Part shown: positions 23,299 to 33,098 of the stretch, piece after piece
Layout: each line of letters opens with the position of its first letter
Position numbering within the stretch: the first letter of the stretch is position 1
Source of the DNA: Chromera velia
Lineage: Eukaryota > Sar > Chromeraceae
Assembly: GCA_018398765.1 (NCBI GenBank)
Contig: JAHBMJ010002602.1
Span: 8,151 to 72,150 of the forward strand
DNA: 64,000 nucleotides
Reading direction: 5' to 3'
Notes under the pieces: generated by a model
What the model saw: the letters and a program-made list of their open reading frames with translations, nothing else
Told to the model about the DNA's origin: nothing
Database searches by the model: none
Program-made: the position numbers and the translations under genes

Positions 23299-23928
23299 TT
23301 ACTGGAGTATCGGGTGAATTTTACTCCCTTCGGAATCCCCCCCCGTAGACTGCGTATTCAGTAAGGTTACCACCACCCACAGGCGAGGTGCATGAACTGA
23401 CACCATACCGAGAGTCCACGTTCGATCTGCCGTTTCGAAAACATTCAAGCAATTGCTGAATGAATCTTTCAATCGGACGTCAGAAAGGGACACAACTGCG
23501 CTGTTGCTCTCTGTGTTCTTAAGTGATAGACAGACATCTGACAGACCCTTTAGTCCTTCTAGAAAGACCCCGAAAGCAGACGTAACATCGGAAAAACTGT
23601 CATTGCCTTCCATAACAGGAAGAACAGTTCTTCCAGTGTTTGACTCCCTCTCTTTTTTCAGCATCTCCCCTACCCTCGGGCCTCTCTCCTCTGCTCTTAT
23701 CCAGCGAAGCATCTCCAGATTTCCCCTACGAGCGACGGCCTCCTGAGGAGGTTTCTTAATCCCCTGCTCCTGGGGGGTAGTTGTGTGGATCAAAAAGTCT
23801 CTGAGAGGCAGTCCCAGACCCCACCCGTCCTCTCGAACTCTGCTGCACCTTTCTCTCCTTGATACTTTTCCCACTCCCAGATCTACTTTTTTTGCAGTCT
23901 CTGTGTGGCCTCGATCCCCGGATGGCAT
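23299..23928 (-). CDS. Hypothetical protein region, family unknown
   Basis: An open minus-strand frame of about 209 codons with balanced, non-repetitive composition. It has a basic N-terminal part, a stretch EAVARRGNLEMLRWIRAEE that faintly resembles one ankyrin repeat, and a C-terminal part with LSDVRLKDSFSNCLNVFETA. It has no complete domain and no clear splice sites. It lies on the same strand as the host frame cut by the hAT transposon at 24223/27346, so it could be a downstream exon or a separate gene. Confidence 0.3.
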   Translation of the reverse strand: MPSGDRGHTETAKKVDLGVGKVSRRERCSRVREDGWGLGLPLRDFLIHTTTPQEQGIKKPPQEAVARRGNLEMLRWIRAEERGPRVGEMLKKERESNTGRTVLPVMEGNDSFSDVTSAFGVFLEGLKGLSDVCLSLKNTESNSAVVSLSDVRLKDSFSNCLNVFETADRTWTLGMVSVHAPRLWVVVTLLNTQSTGGDSEGSKIHPILQ

Positions 23929-24657
23929 GCCACATCAGACACGAGACGACCTCCATAAAGTGGGGGGGGCTTGTACCCTTCAGCATATAGTTTTTTTTTG
24001 GAGCCTTTTCCCTCTATGCGTTAAAAGACAAATGGGACACCACAGGGTGGGGATAGAAACTGAAACAGGCTTTGCAAGCCTTCTTTTTTCGATCGAAGCA
24101 CATTGTGTACATCAGAGTGTTCACAAAGTCTGTGTTGATTTTCTTTAGATCACTTATGTCCGTCTCCTCCCCCAGAAAACCTACCCCAAATCTCCCCTTG
24201 ACGTACTTTATCAGCTCAATCCCCAGTGCATGGGAAGCAATTACTGCAATTGCAATTATTACAATTGATTGGAAGCAATAATTGCTTGCTGGCATCTAGC
24301 TCTCAGCAATTTATTGCAATTAATTGTATACTTTAGGGGTCTGAAAGATGTTAAAGAAATGCTAGCAAACAGCGGTGATGCGGCGCCGGCGCCATGATCG
24401 CGCGCCGCGTCGCGCGCGTGGGCAGGCCGCATGTGTAGGGCGCCACAGCATGTAGTAGGACGCCAGTCCACCGTCCACTGCATGTGGTGCAAAATTATTC
24501 GGCTCTGCACGCAACAAAACCGGCTCGGCCAAGTCTTGTCTGCATGACCTTTGTCCAGTTACAAGAAGTCACCAAGACCACTGATCGTGACACAACATAC
24601 TGCTTTGTGCACTGATCTTGACTGTTTTGATTCATTGACAAGTGTACGTAGACCAGC

Positions 24658-26524
24658 ATGAAGCCTGAGCAGATTTTCAAAATCTTTTTTGGTCAGACCC
24701 CAATCGAGGGGACGGAAATAAAGAATGATAAAGATGAAGTCGTCAAAGGAAAGTACAAATGTCTGATCTGCGAGAAACATGGGAAGCAGACTTCTTTGTC
24801 GTTCTCTAAAGGTGCAGGGTATACAGCTGCCGGGACACACGTCAACTCAAGGCACGAGAACGAGTTGAAAGACTACATTTCGAAGCAATAGTCGGGAGGG
24901 GTAGACATTCGTGTCTTTTTGAACTCCGTCGCGAAATACGAGAAGAAGACACAGGATTTCCATGACTGGATCGATCTGATCGTGGTGAAGAACGTTGCTT
25001 TGACCTGCGTTGAAGACCCAACCTACAGGAGAGTTGTGAGGATGGAGGGCACCACTTACAAGACGATCAAGGATGTGATGATGAAGCTTGCTTACCTAGT
25101 AGAGATAGAGATCAAGAGGGAGGTTGCAACGGCTGATGCAAAAGCGCTTCTGATGGATGGATGGGAAGGCGCGCAGAGCACTCACTACCTCGGAGTGTTT
25201 TTGAGGTACCAAGTGAAGGAGGGCGACAAGTTCGTTATGAAGACACCGTTGATTGGACTTGTTCCTCACCTGGACGAGACCGAGGCGGACACGCCTGCAC
25301 ATATTAACCTGGTAAAAGCCATGCTTTGGCTCCATGATTTGAAGCTTCAAGTTGCGGATATCAACACAGTCGCTGCAGACAATACGCCCCTCAACAAGAA
25401 GTTTGCCAGGGAGTGTTGTCGGCCTTTTCTCGGCTGCAACTCCCACAAGTTGAACCTGGCCATACAGGCTCTCTTTGATGCCTATGATCCTATCTTAGAC
25501 AAAGTCAAGCAGATCATGATCTTAGACTACCTCAAGGGGCAAAAGGCAAGAGCGTACCTCCGTAAGTATACAGCGCTTGCTCCCTTGTTTTCGAATGCGC
25601 CAAGGTGGACCATCAAGTTCAACATGGTCAACCGGTTCTTCGAGCTCTACAAGCATGTCATGGGCGACCCCAATCTTCGCAGTAAAGTGATGGCCAAGCG
25701 CCTTCAGCTTGTGGAGGGTGAAGAAGCGACTCTCCAGTCTCTTCAAAGCATCTTCAGGAAGCTCCACTCCGTGATGGTCGTCCTTCAAGTGAGTGCCTTC
25801 TCCTCCCCTTTCTCCTCCTTTTTTTTTTTCCTTTCCAGAAATTCATTTTGTGAATCCTTCCTTACTTGTCTGCTTACAGGGAAAAGACATCACTATGGAC
25901 ACTGCCAGGACTCTCTTCGACAGCGCGCTTCAGCTGGTTATGGACTCCGACCTTTGGAACAACGACGTGAAGAAAAAGTTCGAGAAGTACGTCACCAGCG
26001 ACGCCCGCAAGAACGAGTACGAGGATCCTCATTTCGAGACGGCAGTGGTGAAGGTGATTAAGCAGAGGGCCGGAGCTGTTGTCTACTTCAGTCGGCAAGA
26101 GAAAGACACTATGAACAAGGGCAAGTGGCTTCTGGAGGATCGCGAAGAGGAACCCAAGGAACCCTCATCTTCTCGACATCAAGCCCGTGCCTCTGTAGAG
26201 AGTGACGGAGGCAACTTCGCTGCGAGGGCTCTGAAGAATGCGGCGGCCACCAGACTAGAGGAAACGCTGAATGCCCGCTCCCCCTACAAGGACCCAAGCT
26301 TCCTTCCTGGGACGACGTGCCTCGTTAAGCGCCTCTTCTCCCATGCAAAGCTGATCCAATCCGACAAACGACAGTCGATGGACCCGTCAACTCTCGAGAT
26401 GATTGCTTTTCTCAAGATCAATCGTTCGTACTGGGATATTGATACCGTTGCTGAGGCCATGAAACCTCAGATACAGCTGTCTGAGCGCATTGGCAGTGAA
26501 CAGTTTGATCAACGGGCTTACTGA
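24658..26524 (+). CDS. hAT transposase (BED finger, RNase-H-like core, hATC dimerisation domain)
   Basis: This is a cut-and-paste transposase. Exon 1 is 24658-25788, a 91-base GT-AG intron is 25789-25879, and exon 2 is 25880-26524, in continuous phase. The N-terminal ~75 residues hold a BED-type zinc finger (YKCLICEKHG ... HVNSRHENEL, C-x2-C ... H-x4-H). The core has LLMDGWEG and VAADNTPLNKKFA (candidate first and second catalytic Asp), with CNSHKLNLA following as the usual hAT C-x2-H. The C-terminus has LVKRLFSHAKLIQSDKRQSM and FLKINRSYWDIDTVAEAM, the hATC dimerisation motif. One in-frame TAG (24889-24891) separates the finger from the core; otherwise all ~590 codons are open. The element is therefore one stop codon from an uninterrupted frame, unless that stop is spliced out or a downstream start is used. 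Confidence 0.9.
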
Positions 26525-26943
26525 GCAGGTGAAGAGCCCAGCCTCTGTCGTTTCATGGGCATCTGATTTTGTGCTCATGCATGTGTTGCTCTATGATATG
26601 CATTTATGTCAGTGAATGCATTTATGTGTGGTAATTGATCAAGTCTTGGTCTTGAGATGTAGGAGGTCGACGTAATTCCTTATAAACTGCCTACGATTCC
26701 CTAGACGGACAGATGCGATCGCAACGTGCATGTGTGATGGTGTATTGTGGTTGCATACATATGGCATTCATTTTAAAACATTGATTATGTAAGTGTCTTT
26801 GTCATACCACTTGCAGTGATGAACACTCAAATTTTTCAATTGCAATTCATTCAAAAAAATACGTTTTTTTTCTATTCAAGAACATGCTATGAATACTAGA
26901 CTATAAGTTGTTACCTAGTTATTGTATGTATAGCATAACATAT

Positions 26944-27023
26944 ATTGATTGATTGATTGATTGATATGTTCCGCCCTAAGGCCTTCCCGCTATGTCTATC
27001 TGTCGCCAGAGCTAGCAGGGCAG
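26944..27023 (-). mobile_element. Extremely 5'-truncated LINE 3' tail inside the hAT element
   Basis: The reverse complement ends ...GCGGGAAGGCCTTAGGGCGG, AACAT and (ATCA)n, and matches the last ~62 bases of the LINE at 61100-62641 with one mismatch. Almost nothing but the 3' terminus was copied, a common outcome of target-primed reverse transcription. Confidence 0.85.
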
Positions 27024-27426
27024 GGATATTATAAATCATAATATATATTATAGTATATATACTAACAAGTTGATAACTTAATAACTATTTTCCATTATCA
27101 ATCACTTTTATATAAGTTTTAACTCTTCTAATTTAGGTTTAAACTCTTCTAATCTAGCAAAAAATCGTTTTAAAACATTGAATAAGGCCTCATAAACACT
27201 CTATAACTCATATGTTTAGTTTAAATAAGTCAATTCTTAAAGATATATTGATTGATTATTGGCAATTAATTGCAATTATTGCAATTATTGCTTGGACCAA
27301 GCTTCTTTTAGCAATTAAATTGCAATTTGATTGTCCCATGCACTGTCAATCCCCCTAACCTCCGCAGCGCGCCATGCACACTTCACAAAGAAAGATGACC
27401 TCGATAGTTTTTGATGCAATGAAGGC

Positions 27427-27939
27427 TCAAGATTCTCGGCGAAGAAGACAAACGTCTTGCATGCAATCTGCATTCGTTGCACACCCTTTGAGGATTGCGA
27501 GAATGTTAGAGACTCCTCTTATCTGCTGCCTGTTCTGAATCAGCAGTGCCGGGCTTAGCCTAGGAAAGGGGGACAAATCTGACGGTTCTTGAAGTTGATG
27601 GTTTGTCGTCCCCAGTGCGAACTGGGTTTCGGGATATTGGTGCATGATGGGAAGGAGGGAATATTCGCTAATTACCACAATCTGCTTCAGCAGAGGCTCA
27701 CTGGGAGGAGTCTTCTTCAAGCCCATTAGCCATTTTAATAGTTTTGGCCCTATTCCTCTGATGATGATGTCATTGATTGTGAGCTGGGTCTCTTCGAAAA
27801 CCGCAACAATTCGCTCGTTGAAGTCGTTGCATATATATATAAGCCGAAGCTGGAAAAGGGCCCCCCGCCCCACGAACACCTCGAACTGTACAGGTTGAAG
27901 CTGTAACAGAGCAAGAAAAGATGCTGCATCTGCATGCAT
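27427..27939 (-). CDS. Possible upstream exon of the split host gene
   Basis: An open minus-strand frame of about 170 codons with ordinary protein composition, for example RIVAVFEETQLTINDIIIRG and KQIVVISEYSLLPIMHQYPE. It is on the same strand and directly upstream of the exon cut by the hAT transposon, but in another frame, so an intron ending near 27473 would be needed. No domain is recognised. Confidence 0.25.
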   Translation of the reverse strand: MHADAASFLALLQLQPVQFEVFVGRGALFQLRLIYICNDFNERIVAVFEETQLTINDIIIRGIGPKLLKWLMGLKKTPPSEPLLKQIVVISEYSLLPIMHQYPETQFALGTTNHQLQEPSDLSPFPRLSPALLIQNRQQIRGVSNILAILKGCATNADCMQDVCLLRRES

Positions 27940-27972
27940 CTTGATTGAAGTCTTTACTATGATAGTTCGAAA

Positions 27973-28235
27973 GTCAACGTGTATAATGGCTTCTCCTCAT
28001 CGCTCCATGCAACGGTTCCCAAGTCACAAGTAGTATGCACATAGGAGTGTGCGGGGTCTTCCTCACGTAAGGCAACACTCAGTCTGACAACTCCAACAAC
28101 ACCTCAGGTCAATGTGTATAATGGCTTCTCCTGATGGCTCTATGCAACGGTTCCCAAGTCACAAGTAGTATATACATATATAGAGGAATGTGGGGGGTCT
28201 TCCTCACACAACACTGACAACTCCAACAACACCTC
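27973..28235. repeat. ~135-bp tandem duplication
   Basis: Two adjacent copies (27973-28107 and 28108-28235) share tgtataatggcttctcctga, a block around caacggttcccaagtcacaa and one around gacaactccaacaacacctca, with about 85 percent identity. Confidence 0.85.
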
Positions 28236-28428
28236 ACTATGACAGACTGCATCAGACTTCGAGAAGAACCGTGACAGAATCCTGGGTGTTCCGCCTTCTG
28301 AAAGTGTTTGCTCATTACCTTCTTCCATACAGATTATAGATCGATGAAGTGTTGCATTGCTGCATGTATGCATGCATGTGTTGCTTATGTGTTGCATACA
28401 TGCAAACCTTTTCAAAAAAAATGGCGAG

Positions 28429-29479
28429 ATGATCGATTTTCCGTCCCTCGAATTAAGTGAAAATTCGAACAACAACGAGGATGTACACCCGAACCTCATT
28501 CTCATAACAAGGAGAAGCAGATTGAAGAGGACCACTATAGGCGAGGAAGAAAAGAGCACAGTGCCAAGACGATCCAAGATCCGGTTAACACTCGGTGGAG
28601 TGAGCGCTTTCATTTCATGTGGATGGGCTGATTCGTCAGGATTCGTCAGTTGGTTGCTCCCTTCTGAAGCACATGTGAGTCATATATACATGCTTCCATG
28701 TATTTTCACCTCTCACTGCCACCTTCCCTGCCGGATCGAAAGCTGCCTGTCGGTCTCTCTTTTCTGTCGCGATTCAAGACAATGCGCATGCAATCCCTTT
28801 GGTTTTTCTTTTGCTTTGACGGAGTTTTTGGGAGGGGATGAGAGACCGGTCGGGACTCCCTTCCGGCCTCCTCTATCCTCTCCGGCAGGGTCTGATCTTC
28901 CGCCTGATAAGTGCAGGCCACGATAATCTTTGGAAAGAATCTTTGGTAAGAGTGGATCCACTCGGCTTTGGGGGTGGTGACGAGCCGACGCCTGGCCGTC
29001 GCTGCTTCCCAAGAGACTCCAAGTCCTTCTGTAGTGTTCTCTCGATCTTTGTTTTCTGCCCATTCCGTTTCCCGTCGACGTTCTTGCTGGCGTGCGTCTG
29101 TCTTCTAGCATGCATACGGCTGGTTTAGAAGAATCGGGCAGGCAGACAGTCTGAATTTTTTCATTTAACATCATGAGAATGTGAAAGAAAGGCGGCGGTA
29201 AGGGGACACTCGGGAGTGCTGGGCCACTGCCTGCTACTCCCGAACAGACTTTAAGTCTGTGTCCCCTGAAGCCCATGCTTAAAGGAACTTGGATGCCGGG
29301 GTGACAGAGAAGGGCGTCTTCTCTGCCCAACCCTGCCTTTCGCCCTCCTGTCTTGTTTCTCTCCTTCCTCTTCTTCCCTGTTTGTGTGTTCTTACAGGAT
29401 CCCTGGCTGCTCACGTTGACCGTAACCGCTCCTCACATGAGAACTTCAGAGAAAGCCATGAAAGAAGGCAAAATTTGAC
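28429..29479 (+). CDS. Possible two-exon small gene, family unknown
   Basis: From an ATG at 28429 the frame reads MIDFPSLELSENSNNNEDVH and continues to FVSWLLPSEAH, where a strong donor (CAT|GTGAGT) follows at 28675. A good pyrimidine-rich acceptor (gtgtgttcttacag) lies at 29398. Joined in phase 0 it adds DPWLLTLTVTAPHMRTSEKA and stops at about 29479, giving about 108 residues. The middle is basic (RRSRLKRTTIGEEEK). I know no family with this sequence. A long minus-strand frame overlaps (28140-28613); I prefer plus for the donor and composition. Other exons may exist between. Confidence 0.3.
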
Positions 29480-29766
29480 ATCCGGGTCCATTGGAAAAAA
29501 ACTCACAAGCGTACCCGTCGCTCGTCAGTCAGATCCCCCAATGGCTTAGCAAAAGCTCCGTTCCTTCTTTAAATTTCAGATCAGTTCCTTGACATCTGTC
29601 TTTTCTCCCCGTCTCTCTGCGTCTGCGTGCATGCACGTTTCTCTTTCTCTTTGCCTTTCTGTACCCCGTTCTTTCTCTCCCCCTTTTTTTCTCACCTCCT
29701 TTCTTTCTCTCTCCCTTTCCTTCTCTCTCTTTCTCTCCCTCCCTCCCTCCCTCCCTCCCTCCCTGT

Positions 29767-29807
<41 letters not shown>

Positions 29808-30767
29808 CGCGCACGTATGAGAGAGAGAGAGAGAGAGCGTGTGCGTGTTCCGTCCGTTCGTCCGTCCCCGGCGTGTGTGTGTCTGTCTCTCTCTTTCTCT
29901 CACACACACTCATGCGCGCGCACGCACCCAGTCGCGCATACATATACAGGCACGAGCAGAGAGACAGAAGCAGGGCGAGACAGTCTGTGAAACGGAAACT
30001 GAAAACGACGAAGAGAAAGCTCTCTTTCCTCTTCTTCTCTGTCTCTCAGCGTGTATGTTTCTTGGTCTGATTCATTGTGAAGGTGGGGGATAAGCAAGAG
30101 ACTGCCTCAAATTGCCTTTCTGTAACACACACTCATTGCCTGTCGGCAATGCCCTTTCCCGTCTCCGCTCTCTCGTTGCATCGCAAGTCTGTGGTATGCT
30201 TCATCAGTGTCGGCCCCCGATTTGAAGTCGAGTGTCGAGTCTTCCCCTTATGGTCTTCTGATTCGTTCTTTTTCTCTCTCTTTGCAGGTTGCGCGTCTGC
30301 ATACTCCGGCGTACTCACTATACACGTTTTGTGTTCAAACGTCTGTGTAATCCGAATAACACGTGTGGGCTGCTCTTCGGACTTTGGACTCATTTGGCGT
30401 CCAGAGGGCCGACCTGATCGCAACCAGGGGGGACTACTCAAGAAGAAACCTCGGGGGGGAATGACGGCAGCATTGGGTCGGTTGGTCGGTCGGTAGTTGG
30501 GTTATCGGATGAATCATGCATCGGGTGGGGTTGAGGGGGGATGGGCTTGTCCTTGGGTAAATGGATAAGTGATGGAGTGAGTAGGGGACTAGCCAACTAG
30601 GATGGATACAAGAGACAGGAGAAGCAATCTGTAGGATGTCAAGCAAGGGGATGTTTCTCCAGACGCTCACCTAGACGCTCACGTACCTGCCATGGTACCT
30701 GCATGCGATTGAGTGCATGCACCGAGTCTGAGACTGGCTTTCCTGAATTCATTGATGCAGGTTCCTC
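29480..30767. other. Simple-repeat-rich intergenic DNA, no supported gene
   Basis: TCCC/TG repeats at 29730-29810, GA at 29819-29837 and CA/CG stretches to 29945. 30060-30760 has short frames with no recognised domain. Confidence 0.4.
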
Positions 30768-31033
30768 CAAGTGGCTGTCTCTGAGGCAGCATGAGACCAG
30801 AATGGGCTGTGTGGAGAGACTGCAGGAAGAGGGCTATAGGGTGTATGCGTCCGACCTCTCGAAGTCTGTAGTCTGTCTCTCCGACCTGGACTGTCACATC
30901 TTCCAGCGTTTGCCGTCGTGATGGGCTCAGAGCTCAAGGGTATCACAGACGAAATGCGTCAGGCTACCGACGCAACTTTCTTTATTCCCATGAAGGGGTT
31001 TAAAGGGGTTTGCAGAGTCGCTAAAGCTGTCCG
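30768..31033 (+). pseudogene. SpoU/TrmH-family RNA 2'-O-methyltransferase fragment
   Basis: SpoU-family enzymes methylate ribose 2'-OH in tRNA or rRNA using S-adenosylmethionine and a trefoil knot. Here, after an acceptor-like gatgcag, one frame gives GSSKWLSLRQHETRMGCVER and LQEEGYRVYASDLSKSVVCL, resembling the 'KWL ... CFEVLKSRGYRIAATH' part of TrmH. The next frame gives FAVVMGSELKGITDEMRQAT and DATFFIPMKGF, the family's 'a-V-V-x-G-N-E-x-x-G-I-S-D ... s-V-P-M-K-G' motifs 2 and 3. The two parts are offset by one base near 30912, and the N-x-S-V-A-A motif that should follow is gone. No upstream motif 1 was found. It is a broken partial copy; a sequencing error is the alternative for the offset. 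Confidence 0.6.
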
Positions 31034-31353
31034 TTAATTGCTTAATTGCGCAATTATCCTCACGTAACTCTACCTGAGGAGGGGGCTTAAGCCTGGGTGC
31101 ATTACTGAGGAAGACCAGGCGATGGTTCTCTTTCGGTGGTTATCGATCGGAACAGTTGCCAGAGACAGGATAGAGTGAAGTGTTTGCTAGTGCTTGCACA
31201 AGAGCGAATAAAGTTAAGTTGGTTAAGCCATTAAGAGAAGAAATGATAGAAAAAGAATAAATGACTTTTCAGGATATTTTGGGATATCATCCCGGATATA
31301 AGACAGATACACAGGCTGTTACACAGCATTCAATTGTAAAACTATTATCGTAA
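31034..31353. other. AT-rich flank, no gene seen
   Basis: Separates the methyltransferase fragment from the next transposable element. No frame or repeat of note. Confidence 0.4.
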
Positions 31354-31557
31354 ATACTAGCCTAGGGTTGGACACTAAAGTTTTAAAGTTTTTTTTTGTT
31401 AAAGTTTTTTTTTTGCCCTTTAGACTTTATTTTAAAAAAATATTTTTCAATCAGTTTTTGAGTAGATCGTTAATTAAGTCAGTCATAAGTTAGACTCATA
31501 ACTAGACTCATAACTAAACTAATCAACTAGCCTACATAGAAGATGGCACAAGCTTAG

Positions 31558-32192
31558 TGCAGAGTCGTACTCATGCGCTTCGGGCCGAGGGCCGGCCATC
31601 CCGTGCCACGAGGCTGGGATTAGACATATGGCCCAAAGACCCCGGCAGCTAGACAGAGAGAGAGAGGCCCTCTACAGAAAAGAAAAAATAGAAAGAGCCG
31701 GGGCTTTTTGAGAAGCGGTCCCGGAAGGCAGTTGTGACCCGATTCGAAAGTTGTGGAGATGATGGAGACAGCCAAACATGTTATTGAATCACCCCTTACA
31801 TCGTTACTGTTCAGGAGATATGAGCCATTAAAGATTTAAGAAAAGGATGTCCCAAAAGGCAGAATTATACCTGGCCCCGCAAAGTTATTCCGTGAAAGCG
31901 ATAAAGACATTTTGCTTTCCCGGACCAAACATGCCCAACTTTGCGGGGCCCTGAGACACGCACGCTACTCATCACCGGTCGATCGAATTTGCATGCATGC
32001 ACGCGCGAAGACATCTTAAGATTCATCTCTGAGTCGAAACGTTGTACAGCCAGGATCGAACTAGTTTGAACATACACATCCGTCTATTAGAATCCAAAGC
32101 CTTCAGAACTCCTTTTACGAACCTCAAGTGCTTTCTATCACGTTCTTAAGGTTCCCTAGCTCAGTCCTGCCGATTTCAAACCGGAATTAGCA
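31558..32192 (+). repeat. 5' LTR of the chromovirus (635 bp)
   Basis: Begins TGCAGAGTCG and ends GGAATTAGCA, so it has the usual TG...CA ends. The equal-length partner is 42496-43130. Confidence 0.93.
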
Positions 32193-32593
32193 AGTACTGA
32201 TGCCAGCAAGAGTCGAGAACACGAGCGCCACTCACGTAAACCTACAGCCTGAGGAGCTCAGTCCCTCTGAAACGTTCTTTCTTTATCATAGCCACACAGC
32301 CAAAGTGAAGCAGGAGAGTATCAACAGCTTCTCTGACTCTTAGAATTCTCTCTCTTGAAGTTTTTGGCCCGAACAAGATCATGGTCGTCAACACCCGTCG
32401 CACAGAGTACGATCAAAACCAGAACTTGAAAGACCCTAAGCCTAAAAAGGCCCTGACCAAGAAGCAACTCACCCAGAAGGCCAGACAAGAACAAAAACGC
32501 CTGACAGAGGCTCGCCGAAAACAAAAACAACAAGAAGAGGAGGATGCTGCAGTCGCGAAGCAGCTCGCTGCCGATGAGGCCATGGGGGTCGAA

Positions 32594-32612
32594 NNNNNNN
32601 NNNNNNNNNNNN
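32594..32612. other. Assembly gap (19 N) inside a duplicated block
   Basis: The 699 bases before the gap (31895-32593: LTR end, leader and gag start) are repeated immediately after it (32613-33311). This suggests an assembly join between two copies. Confidence 0.95.
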
Positions 32613-33098
32613 AAAGCGATAAAGACATTCTGCTTTCCCGGACCAAACATGCCCAACTTTGCGGGGCCCTGAGACACGCACGCTACTCATCACCGGTCGA
32701 TCGAATTTGCATGCATGCACGCGCGAAGACATCTTAAGATTCATCTCTGAGTCGAAACGTTGTGCAGCCAGGATCGAACTAGTCTGAACATACACATCCG
32801 TCTATTAGAATCCAAAGCCTTCAGAACTCCTTCTACGAACCTCAAGTGCTTTCTATCACGTTCTTAAGGTTCCCTAGCTCAGTCCTGCCGATTTCAAACC
32901 GGAATTAGCAAGTACTGATGCCAGCAAGAGTCGAGAACACGAGCGCCACTCACGTAAACCTACAGCCTGAGGAGCTCAGTCCCTCTGAAACGTTCTTTCT
33001 TTATCATAGCCACACAGCCAAAGTGAAGCAGGAGAGTATCAACAGCTTCTCTGACTCTTAGAATTCTCTCTCTTGAAGTTTTTGGCCCGAACAAGATC

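Larger units (their letters stand above)
24224..27345 (+). mobile_element. hAT-superfamily DNA transposon, nearly intact
   Basis: Both ends show the 12-base inverted repeat CAGTGCATGGGA, and the element is flanked by an exact 8-base target duplication, TCAATCCC (24216-24223 and 27346-27353), the classic hAT signature. Subterminal regions on both sides are dense in TTGCAATTAATTGC-like words (24240-24330 and 27245-27330), likely transposase-binding sites. The interior carries a BED-finger/hAT transposase gene and, near the right end, a tiny LINE 3' tail that inserted later. The clean ends and duplication point to a fairly recent insertion. Confidence 0.95.
24014..27470 (-). pseudogene. Host coding exon split by the hAT insertion
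   Basis: The minus-strand sequence before the transposon (27470-27346) and after it (24223-24014) reads as one open frame if a single copy of the 8-bp target duplication is kept. It runs TFVFFAENLEPSLHQKL, then SSFFVKCAWRAAEVRGIELI, KYVKGRFGVGFLGEETDISD and LKKINTDFVNTLMYTMC, with a stop at 24014. A candidate acceptor (aacgaatgcag) lies at about 27473. The continuity across the insertion, with no stop for about 110 codons, is the evidence that this was coding. I do not recognise the family. The present allele is interrupted by 3.1 kb of transposon, so the product would be truncated unless the insertion is removed or spliced. Confidence 0.45.
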
